From contig JACKMA010000009.1 of NCBI GenBank assembly GCA_024235635.1, forward strand, positions 124,001-188,000: a stretch of 64,000 bases of DNA. The letters run 5' to 3'. This document shows, piece by piece, positions 45,447-63,454 of this stretch; within the stretch, counting starts at the first letter, position 1; each line of letters begins with the position of its first letter. The notes under the pieces are model-generated. The model ran no database searches, was not told the DNA's origin, and saw only the letters and a program-made list of their open reading frames with translations. The position numbers and the translations under genes were made by a program. The DNA comes from Zoogloeaceae bacterium. Its GTDB lineage: Bacteria; Pseudomonadota; Gammaproteobacteria; Burkholderiales; Rhodocyclaceae.

Positions 45447-45824
45447 TCAGGCCTGCTTCGGACGCTTGGCGCCGTACTTCGAACGGGCCTGCTTGCGATC
45501 CTTGACGCCCTGCAGGTCGAGCGATCCGCGCACGATGTGGTAGCGCACGCCAGGCAGGTCCTTGACACGACCGCCACGGATCAGCACCACCGAGTGTTCC
45601 TGCAGGTTGTGGCCTTCACCACCGATGTAGGAAATCACCTCGAAGCCATTGGTCAGCCGCACCTTGGCCACCTTCCGCAAGGCCGAGTTCGGCTTCTTCG
45701 GCGTGGTGGTGTAGACACGCGTGCAGACACCACGCTTCTGGGGACATGCTTCGAGGGCCGGAACCTTGTTCTTGACGACCGGCACTTCGCGCGCCTTGCG
45801 CACGAGCTGATTGATTGTTGGCAT
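45447..45824 (-). CDS. rpsL: 30S ribosomal protein S12
   Basis: A 125-residue S12 (MPTINQLVRKAREVPVVKNK). The decoding-loop segments TTTPKKPNSALRKVAKV and GGRVKDLPGVRYH carry the lysines found in streptomycin-sensitive bacteria. It opens the str operon behind a predicted promoter overlapping the rpoC stop and a 13-bp leader hairpin. Confidence 0.98.
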   Translation of the reverse strand: MPTINQLVRKAREVPVVKNKVPALEACPQKRGVCTRVYTTTPKKPNSALRKVAKVRLTNGFEVISYIGGEGHNLQEHSVVLIRGGRVKDLPGVRYHIVRGSLDLQGVKDRKQARSKYGAKRPKQA

Positions 45825-45844
45825 AACTCCGAATTTCCCAAATA

Positions 45845-45875
45845 GCCCGGGCAGCTCACATGGAGCCGCCCGGGC
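45845..45875 (-). other. 13-bp leader hairpin upstream of rpsL
   Basis: GCCCGGGCAGCTC (45845-45857) and GAGCCGCCCGGGC (45863-45875) pair with one G-U at 12 further Watson-Crick pairs around a 5-base loop. It lies between the predicted promoter and the rpsL RBS. There is no T-run, so it could be a leader structure or a processing site separating rpoC from rpsL. Confidence 0.55.
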
Positions 45876-45926
45876 AGTGTGATTCCGGCGACCGACTGCG
45901 ATTGGCCGGTCCACAAAAGAGGCCGG

Positions 45927-45952
45927 ATTCTATTGCACTACACCATCCAGCG

Positions 45953-45956
<4 letters not shown>
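45927..45956 (-). promoter_or_regulatory. predicted sigma70 promoter for the str operon
   Basis: On the minus strand, -35 TTGACG (45956-45951) and -10 TAGAAT (45932-45927) are 18 bases apart. The -35 overlaps the rpoC stop codon. The rpsL start is about 100 bases downstream. It would let rpsL-rpsG-fusA-tuf be transcribed independently of rpoBC. Confidence 0.65.
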
Positions 45957-50167
<4,211 letters not shown>

Positions 50168-50216
50168 CTATCACTCCATTGAGGCGTGAGCATGCATCCT
50201 TGAGAGGGTGGCCGGC

Positions 50217-54350
<4,134 letters not shown>

Positions 54351-54453
54351 AGATGCTCCGGATAAGAGGTCAGACGTCGTTGCGACAGAACACAGGATTC
54401 GGTCTGATCAGGGTTCCGAACACTCTGTTCTGCCCAGCGGCGACAGAAAGCAC

Positions 54454-54488
54454 AAAAGGGCTGGCGCCATTTCGACTGGCGCCAGCCC
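54454..54488 (-). terminator. attenuator-like hairpin between rplL and rpoB
   Basis: On the minus strand, GGGCTGGCGCCA and TGGCGCCAGCCC (54488-54477 and 54469-54458) form a perfect 12-bp stem with a 7-base loop, followed by TTTT (54457-54454). A partial terminator in this place is the classic way of making more L7/L12 than beta subunit. Confidence 0.75.
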
Positions 54489-54505
54489 CCATGCGGGTCG
54501 GGTAA

Positions 54506-54889
54506 TTACTTGACTTCGACCTTGGCGCCGGCATCCTCGAGCTGCTTCTTGAGGGCTTCCGCTTCGGCCTTCGGCAGGGCCTCCTTGATGGTCTTGGGCG
54601 CGCCGTCGACCATGTCCTTGGCTTCCTTCAGGCCCAGGCCGGTGGCCGCACGAACCACCTTGATGACCTCGACCTTCTTCTCGCCGCAGCCGGTCAGCAC
54701 GACGTCGAACTCGGTCTTTTCCTCGGCAGCCGGGGCGGCAGCGCCACCCGCGGCCGGGCCGGCGGCGACGGCCACCGCAGCGGCAGCCGACACGCCGAAC
54801 TTCTCTTCCATGTCCTTGATCAGTTGGGACAGCTCGAGCACGGTCATGTTGCCGATTGCGTCGAGGATCTCTTCCTTGGTTGCAGCCAT
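54506..54889 (-). CDS. rplL: 50S ribosomal protein L7/L12
   Basis: A 127-residue stalk protein with the N-terminal dimerisation helix pair, an Ala/Gly-rich hinge (AAAVAVAAGPAAGGAAAPAA) and the C-terminal factor-binding domain (VIKVVRAATGLGLKEAKDMV). It is present in several copies per ribosome, matching its place before an attenuator. It lies 57 bases after rplJ. Confidence 0.98.
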   Translation of the reverse strand: MAATKEEILDAIGNMTVLELSQLIKDMEEKFGVSAAAAVAVAAGPAAGGAAAPAAEEKTEFDVVLTGCGEKKVEVIKVVRAATGLGLKEAKDMVDGAPKTIKEALPKAEAEALKKQLEDAGAKVEVK

Positions 54890-54946
54890 TTCAAATACTC
54901 CTGAATGTACGATCGCCCCTCGCGAGGGGCTGCGGTCAATTGGGAA

Positions 54947-55477
54947 TCAAGCAGTCTCTTTGGCGTCGCGCACGGCGGCCAGGGTCCGGACGAACTTGCT
55001 CGGCACCTCGTTCAAGGTCTGCACGAACTTGGCCACCGGGGCCTGCATCGTGCCGAGGAGCGTGGCGAGCAGTTCTTCACGGCTCGGCATCGATGCCAAC
55101 GCCTTGACGCCTTCGACGTCCATGACGTAGCTCGGCATCGCGCCGCCCTTTACCACCAGCTTGTCGTTGGTCTTGGCAAACTCCACCAGCACCTTCGCAG
55201 GTGCGACGGGATCAGTCGAGATCCCGTAGATCAGCGGACCGACCAGTTGGTCGGCAAGACCTTCGAAGGGCGTACCTTCCACCGCCCGGCGGACCAGCGT
55301 ATTCTTCAAAACACGCAGGTAGACGCCGGATTCGCGCGCCTTGGCGCGCAACTCGGTGACTTGCCCGACTTCGAGACCACGGTACTCGGCCATGATCACC
55401 GCCTGAGCGTCCGCCAACTTCTCGGACACCTCGGCGACGACGGCCTTCTTGTCGTCAAGATTGAGGCCCATAGTCAT
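54947..55477 (-). CDS. rplJ: 50S ribosomal protein L10
   Basis: A 176-residue stalk base protein (LNLDDKKAVVAEVSEKLADA; VMAEYRGLE-like segment IMAEYRGLEVGQVTELR). With L7/L12 it normally represses its own operon by binding the rplJ leader; a 281-base leader with hairpins precedes it here. Confidence 0.97.
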   Translation of the reverse strand: MTMGLNLDDKKAVVAEVSEKLADAQAVIMAEYRGLEVGQVTELRAKARESGVYLRVLKNTLVRRAVEGTPFEGLADQLVGPLIYGISTDPVAPAKVLVEFAKTNDKLVVKGGAMPSYVMDVEGVKALASMPSREELLATLLGTMQAPVAKFVQTLNEVPSKFVRTLAAVRDAKETA

Positions 55478-55758
55478 CTCCAGTTACTAACAAAACGTTC
55501 GCCACCCCCGATTGCACCGGGGCACGAACCACCACGGCGACCGTCATTCAGGAGACGACCGGCTACCCGAGGGCGACCGGCATTCCGAAACCTGGTTCGG
55601 GTTGCGCCATCTGCGTTGGGCGGGAATATCGATACCCCCGATTAAGAGCCCTGGACGGGCGGACTCCCCAACGGTCTTTGACAACCTGCCGCGCATACCG
55701 CCGCGACAGCCCAAAGTTCTTCGGGCCGGCCGTTCCGGCCTGCCCGCATGTTGCCTGC
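55478..55758 (-). promoter_or_regulatory. rplJ-rplL leader region (probable L10-binding leader)
   Basis: This 281-base gap between rplA and rplJ is the largest in the ribosomal block and holds no gene. Visible stems include CCCCG/CGGGG (55506-55510 with 55518-55522) and a GGCCG/CGGCC repeat near 55723-55739. Position and size fit the L10 leader that controls rplJL translation. I did not establish the full fold. Confidence 0.5.
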
Positions 55759-56457
55759 TCAGCTCGAGCCGACGCTCGACGGCTCGACGCGCACGCCGAC
55801 GCCCATCGTGCTCGACACTGCGACGCGGCGCAGATACACGCCCTTGGACGAGGCCGGCTTGGCCTTGACCAGGGCATCGACCAGCGCGCCGAGGTTCTGC
55901 TGCAGCGACTCGACCGGAAACGATGCACGACCGATCGTCGCGTGGATGATGCCGGCCTTGTCGGTCCGGTACTGCACCTGACCGGCCTTGGCGTTCTTGA
56001 CCGCGGTGGCGACATCCATCGTGACGGTACCGACCTTCGGGTTCGGCATCAGGCCGCGCGGGCCGAGGATCTGGCCGAGCTGACCGACCACGCGCATCGC
56101 GTCCGGCGTTGCAATGCAGACATCGAAGTCGATGGTGCCGCCCTTGACCTGCTGCGCCAGATCGTCGAATCCGACCACATCGGCACCGGCCTCGCGGGCG
56201 GTATCGGCCTTGTCGCCCTGTGCGAATACCGCGACGCGGACGGACTTGCCGGTCCCGGCCGGCAGCACCACCGAACCACGAACGATCTGGTCGGACTTGC
56301 GGGCATCCACGCCGAGGTTGACGGCGACGTCGATCGACTCGTCGAACTTGGCAGTGGCACATTCCTTGACCAGATTGAGCGCCTCATCGACCGCGTACAG
56401 CTTGCTGCGATCGACCTTTTCGGCGAGCGCCTTGGCGCGCTTGGAAATCTTCGCCAT
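55759..56457 (-). CDS. rplA: 50S ribosomal protein L1
   Basis: A 232-residue L1 of the mobile stalk (MAKISKRAKALAEKVDRSKL; GQILGPRGLMPNPKVGTV). In E. coli L1 represses rplKA translation. The start at 56457 is 2 bases after the rplK stop and gives the standard N-terminus. Confidence 0.98.
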   Translation of the reverse strand: MAKISKRAKALAEKVDRSKLYAVDEALNLVKECATAKFDESIDVAVNLGVDARKSDQIVRGSVVLPAGTGKSVRVAVFAQGDKADTAREAGADVVGFDDLAQQVKGGTIDFDVCIATPDAMRVVGQLGQILGPRGLMPNPKVGTVTMDVATAVKNAKAGQVQYRTDKAGIIHATIGRASFPVESLQQNLGALVDALVKAKPASSKGVYLRRVAVSSTMGVGVRVEPSSVGSS

Positions 56458-56459
56458 GA

Positions 56460-56891
56460 TCACAGCCCCTCCACGGTGATGCCCATGCTGCGGGCGGAAC
56501 CGGCGATCGTACGCACGGCGGCTTCGAGGTCGGCAGCCGTCAGATCGGGCTGCTTGGTCTTGGCGATCTCCTCGCATTGGGCACGGGTGATCTTGCCGAC
56601 CTTGTCGGTATGCGGCTTGGGCGAGCCCTTCTGGATACCGGCGGCCTTCTTGATCAGGATCGACGCCGGCGGCGTCTTCATGATGAAGGTGAAGCTCTTG
56701 TCGGCGAAGGCGGTGATCACCACCGGAATCGGCAGACCGGGCTCGAGGCCCTGGGTCTTGGCATTGAACGCCTTGCAGAATTCCATGATGTTCAGACCGC
56801 GCTGACCCAGCGCCGGGCCGATCGGGGGGGACGGGTTGGCTTTACCAGCTGGCACCTGCAGCTTGATGTAGCCGATGATCTTCTTTGCCAT
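56460..56891 (-). CDS. rplK: 50S ribosomal protein L11
   Basis: A 143-residue L11 (YIKLQVPAGKANPSPPIGPA; GQRGLNIMEFCKAFNAKTQ), which binds the GTPase-associated region of 23S rRNA and is needed for RelA activation. It follows nusG by 97 bases and precedes rplA by 2. Confidence 0.98.
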   Translation of the reverse strand: MAKKIIGYIKLQVPAGKANPSPPIGPALGQRGLNIMEFCKAFNAKTQGLEPGLPIPVVITAFADKSFTFIMKTPPASILIKKAAGIQKGSPKPHTDKVGKITRAQCEEIAKTKQPDLTAADLEAAVRTIAGSARSMGITVEGL

Positions 56892-56988
56892 CAGGCGACT
56901 CCTAAAGTGAGTTCAAACGCACGGCCCGTGGCCGCGCTCCTCGTTGTTCCGCGCCGGATTTCCGGTGCGGTCGGCACCAGGTGCCGGA

Positions 56989-57522
56989 TCAGGCCTTTTC
57001 GACCTGACCGAATTCCAGCTCGACCGGCGTGGCACGACCGAAGATCGTCACCGACACGCGCAGGCGGCTCTTTTCGTAATTGACCTCTTCGACGGCACCA
57101 TGGAAATCCGTAAATGGCCCTTCCTTGACCCGCACCATTTCGCCGATCTCGAACAGCACCTTGGGACGGGGTTTCTCGACCCCCTCCTGCATCTGCTGCA
57201 TGATCTTGTCGACTTCCTTCTCGGTGATCGGCGTCGGACGCGTCGCCGTGCCGCCGACGAAGCCGGTGACCTTCGGGGTCGATTTCACTAGGTGCCAGGA
57301 CTCGTCGTTCATTTCCATCTCGACGAGAACGTAGCCGGGGAAGAACTTGCGCTCGGTGATGCTCTTCTGGCCGCCCTTCATCTCGACGACCTCCTCGACC
57401 GGCACCAGGATCTGCCCGAACATGTCCTGCATGCCGGAACGGGCGATCCGGTCCACCAGCGCCCGCTGGACGGATTTCTCGAATCCCGAGTAGGCATGTA
57501 CCACGTACCAGCGCTTGCTCAT
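56989..57522 (-). CDS. nusG: transcription termination/antitermination factor NusG
   Basis: A 177-residue NusG with the N-terminal NGN domain (KRWYVVHAYSGFEKSVQRAL; FFPGYVLVEMEM) and the C-terminal KOW domain (GEMVRVKEGPFTDFHGAVEE). It couples RNA polymerase to Rho or ribosomes. It is separated from secE by a single base. Confidence 0.98.
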   Translation of the reverse strand: MSKRWYVVHAYSGFEKSVQRALVDRIARSGMQDMFGQILVPVEEVVEMKGGQKSITERKFFPGYVLVEMEMNDESWHLVKSTPKVTGFVGGTATRPTPITEKEVDKIMQQMQEGVEKPRPKVLFEIGEMVRVKEGPFTDFHGAVEEVNYEKSRLRVSVTIFGRATPVELEFGQVEKA

Positions 57523-57523
57523 A

Positions 57524-57871
57524 TCACTTCCACCCCAGAATCACGCTGTACAGCACCCACTCCAGGGACTTGTCGGTCAGCCAAAGGATTGCGGCAAGCG
57601 CCACGGTGAAGGCAAAGACGATGCCCGTGGTCTGTATCGTCTCCTTGCGGCTCGGCCAGACGACTTTCTTGGTCTCGACGACGGTCTCGCGCAGGAATAC
57701 CGTGAAGCGAGCACCCAGCTCGGTCTTCCAGGCAACCGCGACCCCGAGCAGGACGCCGCCGAGCACAGAAAGGACGCGCAGCACCAGCGGCTGCTCGCCC
57801 AAGTAATAGAAACCGCCCAGTCCGGCCGCAACGAGCAGCAGGGCCAGTGCGAGCTTGATCTTATCGGCCAT
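57524..57871 (-). CDS. secE: preprotein translocase subunit SecE
   Basis: A 115-residue three-helix SecE (helices about 5-22, 30-47 and 84-106), the long form as in E. coli. The conserved amphipathic segment FLRETVVETKKVVWPSRKET precedes the last helix. It clamps SecY in the translocon. tRNA-Trp lies 23 bases upstream. Confidence 0.97.
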   Translation of the reverse strand: MADKIKLALALLLVAAGLGGFYYLGEQPLVLRVLSVLGGVLLGVAVAWKTELGARFTVFLRETVVETKKVVWPSRKETIQTTGIVFAFTVALAAILWLTDKSLEWVLYSVILGWK

Positions 57872-57894
57872 GAAAATTCGCGCGTCCGGAAAAT

Positions 57895-57970
57895 GGCAGG
57901 GGCAGAGGGAATCGAACCCCCAACCTTCGGTTTTGGAGACCGACGCTCTGCCAGTTGAGCTATACCCCTG
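57895..57970 (-). tRNA. tRNA-Trp (anticodon CCA)
   Basis: A 76-nucleotide cloverleaf on the minus strand: acceptor AGGGGTA pairs with TGCCCCT, the anticodon loop is CTCCAAA and GGTTCGATTCC forms the T loop. CCA is encoded at the 3' end. Its place directly before secE-nusG is the standard proteobacterial arrangement. Confidence 0.96.
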
Positions 57971-57986
57971 CGACAGAGACTACAAG

Positions 57987-58008
57987 GCGCCCCGCTGCCG
58001 GGGCGCCC
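57987..58008 (-). other. perfect 9-bp hairpin between tuf copy 2 and tRNA-Trp
   Basis: GGCGCCCCG (57987-57995) and CGGGGCGCC (58000-58008) pair around a 4-base loop. It lies just after the tuf stop codon and before the tRNA. With no T-run it may be an RNase processing or transcript-end protection element. Confidence 0.55.
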
Positions 58009-58043
58009 ATGAATCCGGAAGACTGCGCCTCTTTGCTTCCTCG

Positions 58044-59238
<1,195 letters not shown>

Positions 59239-59307
59239 AAAACCTCAATCAGAAAGAAGGAAGTACAGGATTACGCCTAAAGTTCCCAACGCACCCAAGC
59301 GATGAAG

Positions 59308-59382
<75 letters not shown>

Positions 59383-59398
59383 CCGCAAAGCATGCAAC

Positions 59399-59472
59399 TG
59401 GAGCGGGTGAAGGGAATCGAACCCTCGTCGTAAGCTTGGAAGGCTTCTGCTCTACCATTGAGCTACACCCGC
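59399..59472 (-). tRNA. tRNA-Gly (anticodon TCC)
   Basis: A 74-nucleotide cloverleaf: acceptor GCGGGTG pairs with CACCCGC, the anticodon loop is CTTCCAA and the T loop is TTCGATT. The CCA end is encoded. It lies 16 bases upstream of the tRNA-Thr gene. Confidence 0.96.
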
Positions 59473-59542
59473 GTACAACGCTGCCGACACCTCACCCGCA
59501 ACTCGCGCTCCGCTACGGGACCGCGAGATTCAGCCAATCTTC

Positions 59543-59627
<85 letters not shown>

Positions 59628-59643
59628 TAGCGGAAAGCGCCGA

Positions 59644-59672
59644 ATTCTAGTCGCCAGATTGACCCCTGTCAA
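59644..59672 (-). promoter_or_regulatory. strong sigma70 promoter of the tRNA-tuf-secE-nusG-rpl-rpoBC cluster
   Basis: On the minus strand, the -35 TTGACA is a consensus match (59672-59667) and the -10 TAGAAT (59649-59644) lies 17 bases away. The bases after the -10 (TCGGCGC) form a GC-rich discriminator, the type associated with stringent control by ppGpp. The tRNA-Tyr 5' end is 16 bases downstream. Confidence 0.8.
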
Positions 59673-59868
59673 ACATCGAATTGCAATTTTGCGGGACACG
59701 ACCACGGCCGCGTGGCATTCCTCGCAAAGGCGCGCCCGCATTCGCATCGCCGGGCCGGCCGGGCCTCGCCGGGGGTGGCTACAATGAGGGTGCGAACGCG
59801 GCGGCGCGGACCCCAAAAAGGCGGCAGCCGCCGATGCACGGCAACCGACACCAAGAGTGGAGTTCGAC

Positions 59869-62800
59869 ATGTCACCCGACCCGCAGGCGGCGAAGCCCTC
59901 TGCTTCGCTCGAAGACAAGTACACCAGCCCGTCGGGCCGCGTCTATCTGACCGGCTATCAGGCGCTGGTGCGACTGCTGATGATTCAGCAGGAACGCGAC
60001 CGCAGTGCCGGCCTCGACACCGCCGGATTCGTTTCGGGCTACCGCGGCTCGCCCCTCGGCGGCCTCGACCAGACCCTGTGGAAGGCCCGCGCCCACCTCG
60101 AGCAGCGCCACATCGTGTTCCAGCCTGGCATCAACGAGGACATGGCGGCAACCGCGGTATGGGGCTCGCAGCAGGTGAGCCTGTCGTCCCACGCCAGCGG
60201 CGACGGCGTGTTCGCAATGTGGTACGGGAAAGGCCCCGGCGTCGATCGCTGCGGCGACGTCTTTCGCCACGCCAATGCGGCCGGCTCGTCGAAGCACGGT
60301 GGCGTGCTGGCGATCGCCGGCGACGACCACGCCGCCAAGTCGTCGACCTTTCCGCACCAGACCGATCACTTCTTCAAGTCGATGATGATGCCGGTGCTGG
60401 CCCCGGGCGGTGTCCAGGAATACATCGACTATGGCGTGCATGGTTGGGCGCTGTCGCGCTACTCGGGCTGCTGGGTCGCATTCAAGGCGCTCGCCGACAC
60501 CGTCGAGACCTCGGCCTCGGTCGATGTCGACCCGCAGCGGGTGCAGGTGAGGATCCCGACGGACTTCGCATTGCCAGCTGACGGACTGAACATCCGCTGG
60601 CCCGATCCGCCGCTCGTGCAGGAGCGTCGCCTGCTGAACTACAAGCTGTATGCGGCACTGGCCTATTGCCGCGCCAATGGCCTCAACCGGGTGGTGATCG
60701 ATTCTCCGGCGGCACGGCTCGGCATCATCACGTCGGGCAAGAGCTATCTCGACGTGCGCCAGGCGCTCGACGACCTGGGCATCGACGCGGCACGCGCCGC
60801 CGAGATCGGCATCCGGCTGTACAAGGTCGGCATGGTGTGGCCGCTCGAGGCCGAAGGGGTGCGCCATTTCGCCGAGGGACTCGACGAGATCCTGGTGGTC
60901 GAGGAAAAGCGCCAGCTGCTCGAATATCAGTTGAAGGAAGAGCTCTACAACTGGCGCGAAGACGTGCGGCCGAGGGTCGTCGGCAAGTTCGACGAGAAGG
61001 GCGAGTGGGCGATGATCCCGTCCGCGGACGGCACCGTCGACCATGGCGACTGGCTGCTGCCGGCGGCCGGCGAACTGACGCCGGCAATGATCGCGCGCGC
61101 GATCGCCGGCCGCATCGCCCGATTCTTCACGTCGGACCGGATCAAGGCCCGCCTGGCCTTTCTCGAAGCCAAGGAGGAGGCGCTGTCGAAGCGCGTGTTC
61201 GCAATCGACCGGGTGCCGACCTTCTGCTCCGGTTGCCCGCACAACACCTCGACCCGGGTGCCGGAAGGCTCGCGCGCGCTGGCCGGGATCGGCTGTCACT
61301 ACATGGTGACCTGGATGCCGGAGCGGCGCACCGGCACCTTCACCCAGATGGGCGGCGAAGGCGTGCCCTGGGTCGGCCAGGCGCCGTTCACCCGCGAGCG
61401 CCACATCTTTGCCAACCTCGGCGACGGGACCTATTTCCACTCCGGACTGCTGGCGATCCGGCAGGCCGTGTCCGCCCGGGTGAACATCACCTACAAGATC
61501 CTCTATAACGACGCGGTCGCAATGACCGGCGGCCAGCCGGTGGACGGCCAGCTGACGGTCCCGATGATCGTGCGACAGCTGCTCGCGGAAGGCGTGCACA
61601 ACATCGTCATCGTCACCGACGGCACCGAGCGGGCCTACGGCGCCTCCGACCTGCCCCATGGCGTACCGGTCCGTCACCGGGAAGAACTGGAATCGATCCA
61701 GCGCGACCTGCGCGAGACCCCCGGCGTATCGGCACTGATCTACGACCAGACCTGCGCGGCCGAGAAGCGACGCCGACGCAAGCGCGGCCTGTATCCCGAT
61801 CCGGCCCGCCGCGTGTTCATCAATCAGTCGGTATGCGAGGGCTGCGGCGACTGCAGCACCCAGTCGAACTGCATGTCGGTGGTGCCCGTCGAGACCGAAT
61901 TCGGCCGCAAGCGGGCAATCGACCAGAGCGCCTGTAACAAGGACTATTCCTGTCTCGACGGCTTCTGCCCGAGCTTCGTCACGGTCGAGGGCGGCCGCCT
62001 GCGCAAGGGCAGTGCGGCCGCCCTCGACGAGTCGGCCTTCGATGAGCCGCCGCCGCCCGTGCTGCCGTCCACCGAGCACCCCTACGGCATCATGGTGACC
62101 GGCGTCGGCGGTACCGGTGTCGTCACCATCGGCGCGCTGATCGGCATGGCGGCCCATCTCGACGGCAAAGGCGTCACCGTGCTCGACATGACCGGGCTCG
62201 CGCAAAAGGGTGGTTCCGTGTTCAGCCACGTGCGCATCGCCGATCGACCCGACGACCTGCACGCAGTGCGCATTGCCGCAGGCGAGGCCGACGCGGTGAT
62301 CGGCGGCGACATCATCGTCAGCGCGAGCGTCGAGGCGCTCGCCAAGATGGCACGGGAACGCACCCGGGCGGTGATCAATTGTGCCGAGACCCCGACCTCG
62401 GACTTCACCCGCGATCCGGACTGGCAATTCCCTCTCGACAAGATGCAGGCAAGCATCGTCGAGGCGATCGGCCGCGAGCCCTGCGACTTTCTTGACGCCG
62501 AGGCACTCGCCACCGCGCTGCTCGGCGACACCATCGCCGTCAATCTGTTCCTGCTAGGCTTCGCCTGGCAGAAAGGCATGGTGCCGGTCTCGTTCGAAGC
62601 GCTGCAGCAGGCGATCGAGTTGAACGGCGTCGCCGTCGAGATGAACCGCAAGGCCTTCCTGTGGGGCCGTCGCGCGGCCGTCGACCTGCCGGCCGTGACG
62701 GCCAGCGCCGCCCCGGCGTCGGAGCGGCCGGCACGCTCGCAGAGCCTTGACGAAATCGTCGAGCGGCGCATCGCGTTCCTGACCGAATACCAGGACGCAG

Positions 62801-63408
62801 CCTACGCCGAGCGCTATCGTCGGCTGGTCTCCCGCGTGCGGCATGCCGAGGCGGGCCTCGACTCGAACCGCCTGACCGAGGCGGTCGCGCGCCAATACTT
62901 CCGACTGCTGGCGATCAAGGACGAATACGAGGTCGCGCGCCTATATTGCGACCCGCGCTTCTGGCAGCGCATCGACGAAACCTTCGACGGCGATTTCCAG
63001 GTGTATTTCCACCTGGCCGCCCCCCTGCTCAGCCGGCCCGACCCCAATACCGGACGCGTCGCCAAGCGCCGCTTCGGCAAGGGCATGATGCGGGTATTCC
63101 GCCTGCTTGCCCGGCTCAAGAGCCTGCGCGGCAGCCGCTGGGACATCTTCGGCCACAGCGAGGAGCGACGCATCGAGCGTGAATTGATCGGGCGCTACGA
63201 GCGCGACGTCGGCGAACTGATCGACCACCTGTCGTTCGATCGGCTGCCGCTGGCACTCGAGATCGCCGAACTGCCTGCGACGATCCGCGGCTTCGGGCAC
63301 GTCAAGCTGGCCGCACTGGCCGCCAGCGACGCGCGCCGCGATGAGCTGCTCGAACGCTGGCGGGACGTTTCGGCCCAGGTTCACCGCGCGCTCGACAAGG
63401 CGGCCTGA
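59869..63408 (+). CDS. indolepyruvate ferredoxin oxidoreductase family protein (single-chain)
   Basis: This 1179-residue protein fuses all parts of a 2-oxoacid:ferredoxin oxidoreductase. An N-terminal ThDP pyrimidine-type domain (FVSGYRGSPLGGLDQTL near 53) is followed by a ThDP-binding domain with GDGTYFHSG (about 518) and NDAVAMTGG. A [4Fe-4S] region follows (CEGCGDCSTQSNC near 656, then CNKDYSCLDGFC), then a gamma domain (TGVGGTGVVTIGALIG near 744) and a C-terminal helical domain of the DUF6537 type. It should oxidatively decarboxylate aryl- or branched-chain 2-oxoacids to acyl-CoA during amino-acid breakdown. The ATG at 59869 follows GTGGAG. Confidence 0.88.
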   Translation: MSPDPQAAKPSASLEDKYTSPSGRVYLTGYQALVRLLMIQQERDRSAGLDTAGFVSGYRGSPLGGLDQTLWKARAHLEQRHIVFQPGINEDMAATAVWGSQQVSLSSHASGDGVFAMWYGKGPGVDRCGDVFRHANAAGSSKHGGVLAIAGDDHAAKSSTFPHQTDHFFKSMMMPVLAPGGVQEYIDYGVHGWALSRYSGCWVAFKALADTVETSASVDVDPQRVQVRIPTDFALPADGLNIRWPDPPLVQERRLLNYKLYAALAYCRANGLNRVVIDSPAARLGIITSGKSYLDVRQALDDLGIDAARAAEIGIRLYKVGMVWPLEAEGVRHFAEGLDEILVVEEKRQLLEYQLKEELYNWREDVRPRVVGKFDEKGEWAMIPSADGTVDHGDWLLPAAGELTPAMIARAIAGRIARFFTSDRIKARLAFLEAKEEALSKRVFAIDRVPTFCSGCPHNTSTRVPEGSRALAGIGCHYMVTWMPERRTGTFTQMGGEGVPWVGQAPFTRERHIFANLGDGTYFHSGLLAIRQAVSARVNITYKILYNDAVAMTGGQPVDGQLTVPMIVRQLLAEGVHNIVIVTDGTERAYGASDLPHGVPVRHREELESIQRDLRETPGVSALIYDQTCAAEKRRRRKRGLYPDPARRVFINQSVCEGCGDCSTQSNCMSVVPVETEFGRKRAIDQSACNKDYSCLDGFCPSFVTVEGGRLRKGSAAALDESAFDEPPPPVLPSTEHPYGIMVTGVGGTGVVTIGALIGMAAHLDGKGVTVLDMTGLAQKGGSVFSHVRIADRPDDLHAVRIAAGEADAVIGGDIIVSASVEALAKMARERTRAVINCAETPTSDFTRDPDWQFPLDKMQASIVEAIGREPCDFLDAEALATALLGDTIAVNLFLLGFAWQKGMVPVSFEALQQAIELNGVAVEMNRKAFLWGRRAAVDLPAVTASAAPASERPARSQSLDEIVERRIAFLTEYQDAAYAERYRRLVSRVRHAEAGLDSNRLTEAVARQYFRLLAIKDEYEVARLYCDPRFWQRIDETFDGDFQVYFHLAAPLLSRPDPNTGRVAKRRFGKGMMRVFRLLARLKSLRGSRWDIFGHSEERRIERELIGRYERDVGELIDHLSFDRLPLALEIAELPATIRGFGHVKLAALAASDARRDELLERWRDVSAQVHRALDKAA

Positions 63409-63454
63409 TCGAGCCGCGGTTTATCATGCAGCGGTCATCCACGTCCGCTGCCCG

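Noticed and set aside
59872..62427. 851-codon minus-strand frame opposite the indolepyruvate oxidoreductase gene
   Set aside because: No RBS and no domain; the plus strand carries intact ThDP and iron-sulfur motifs.
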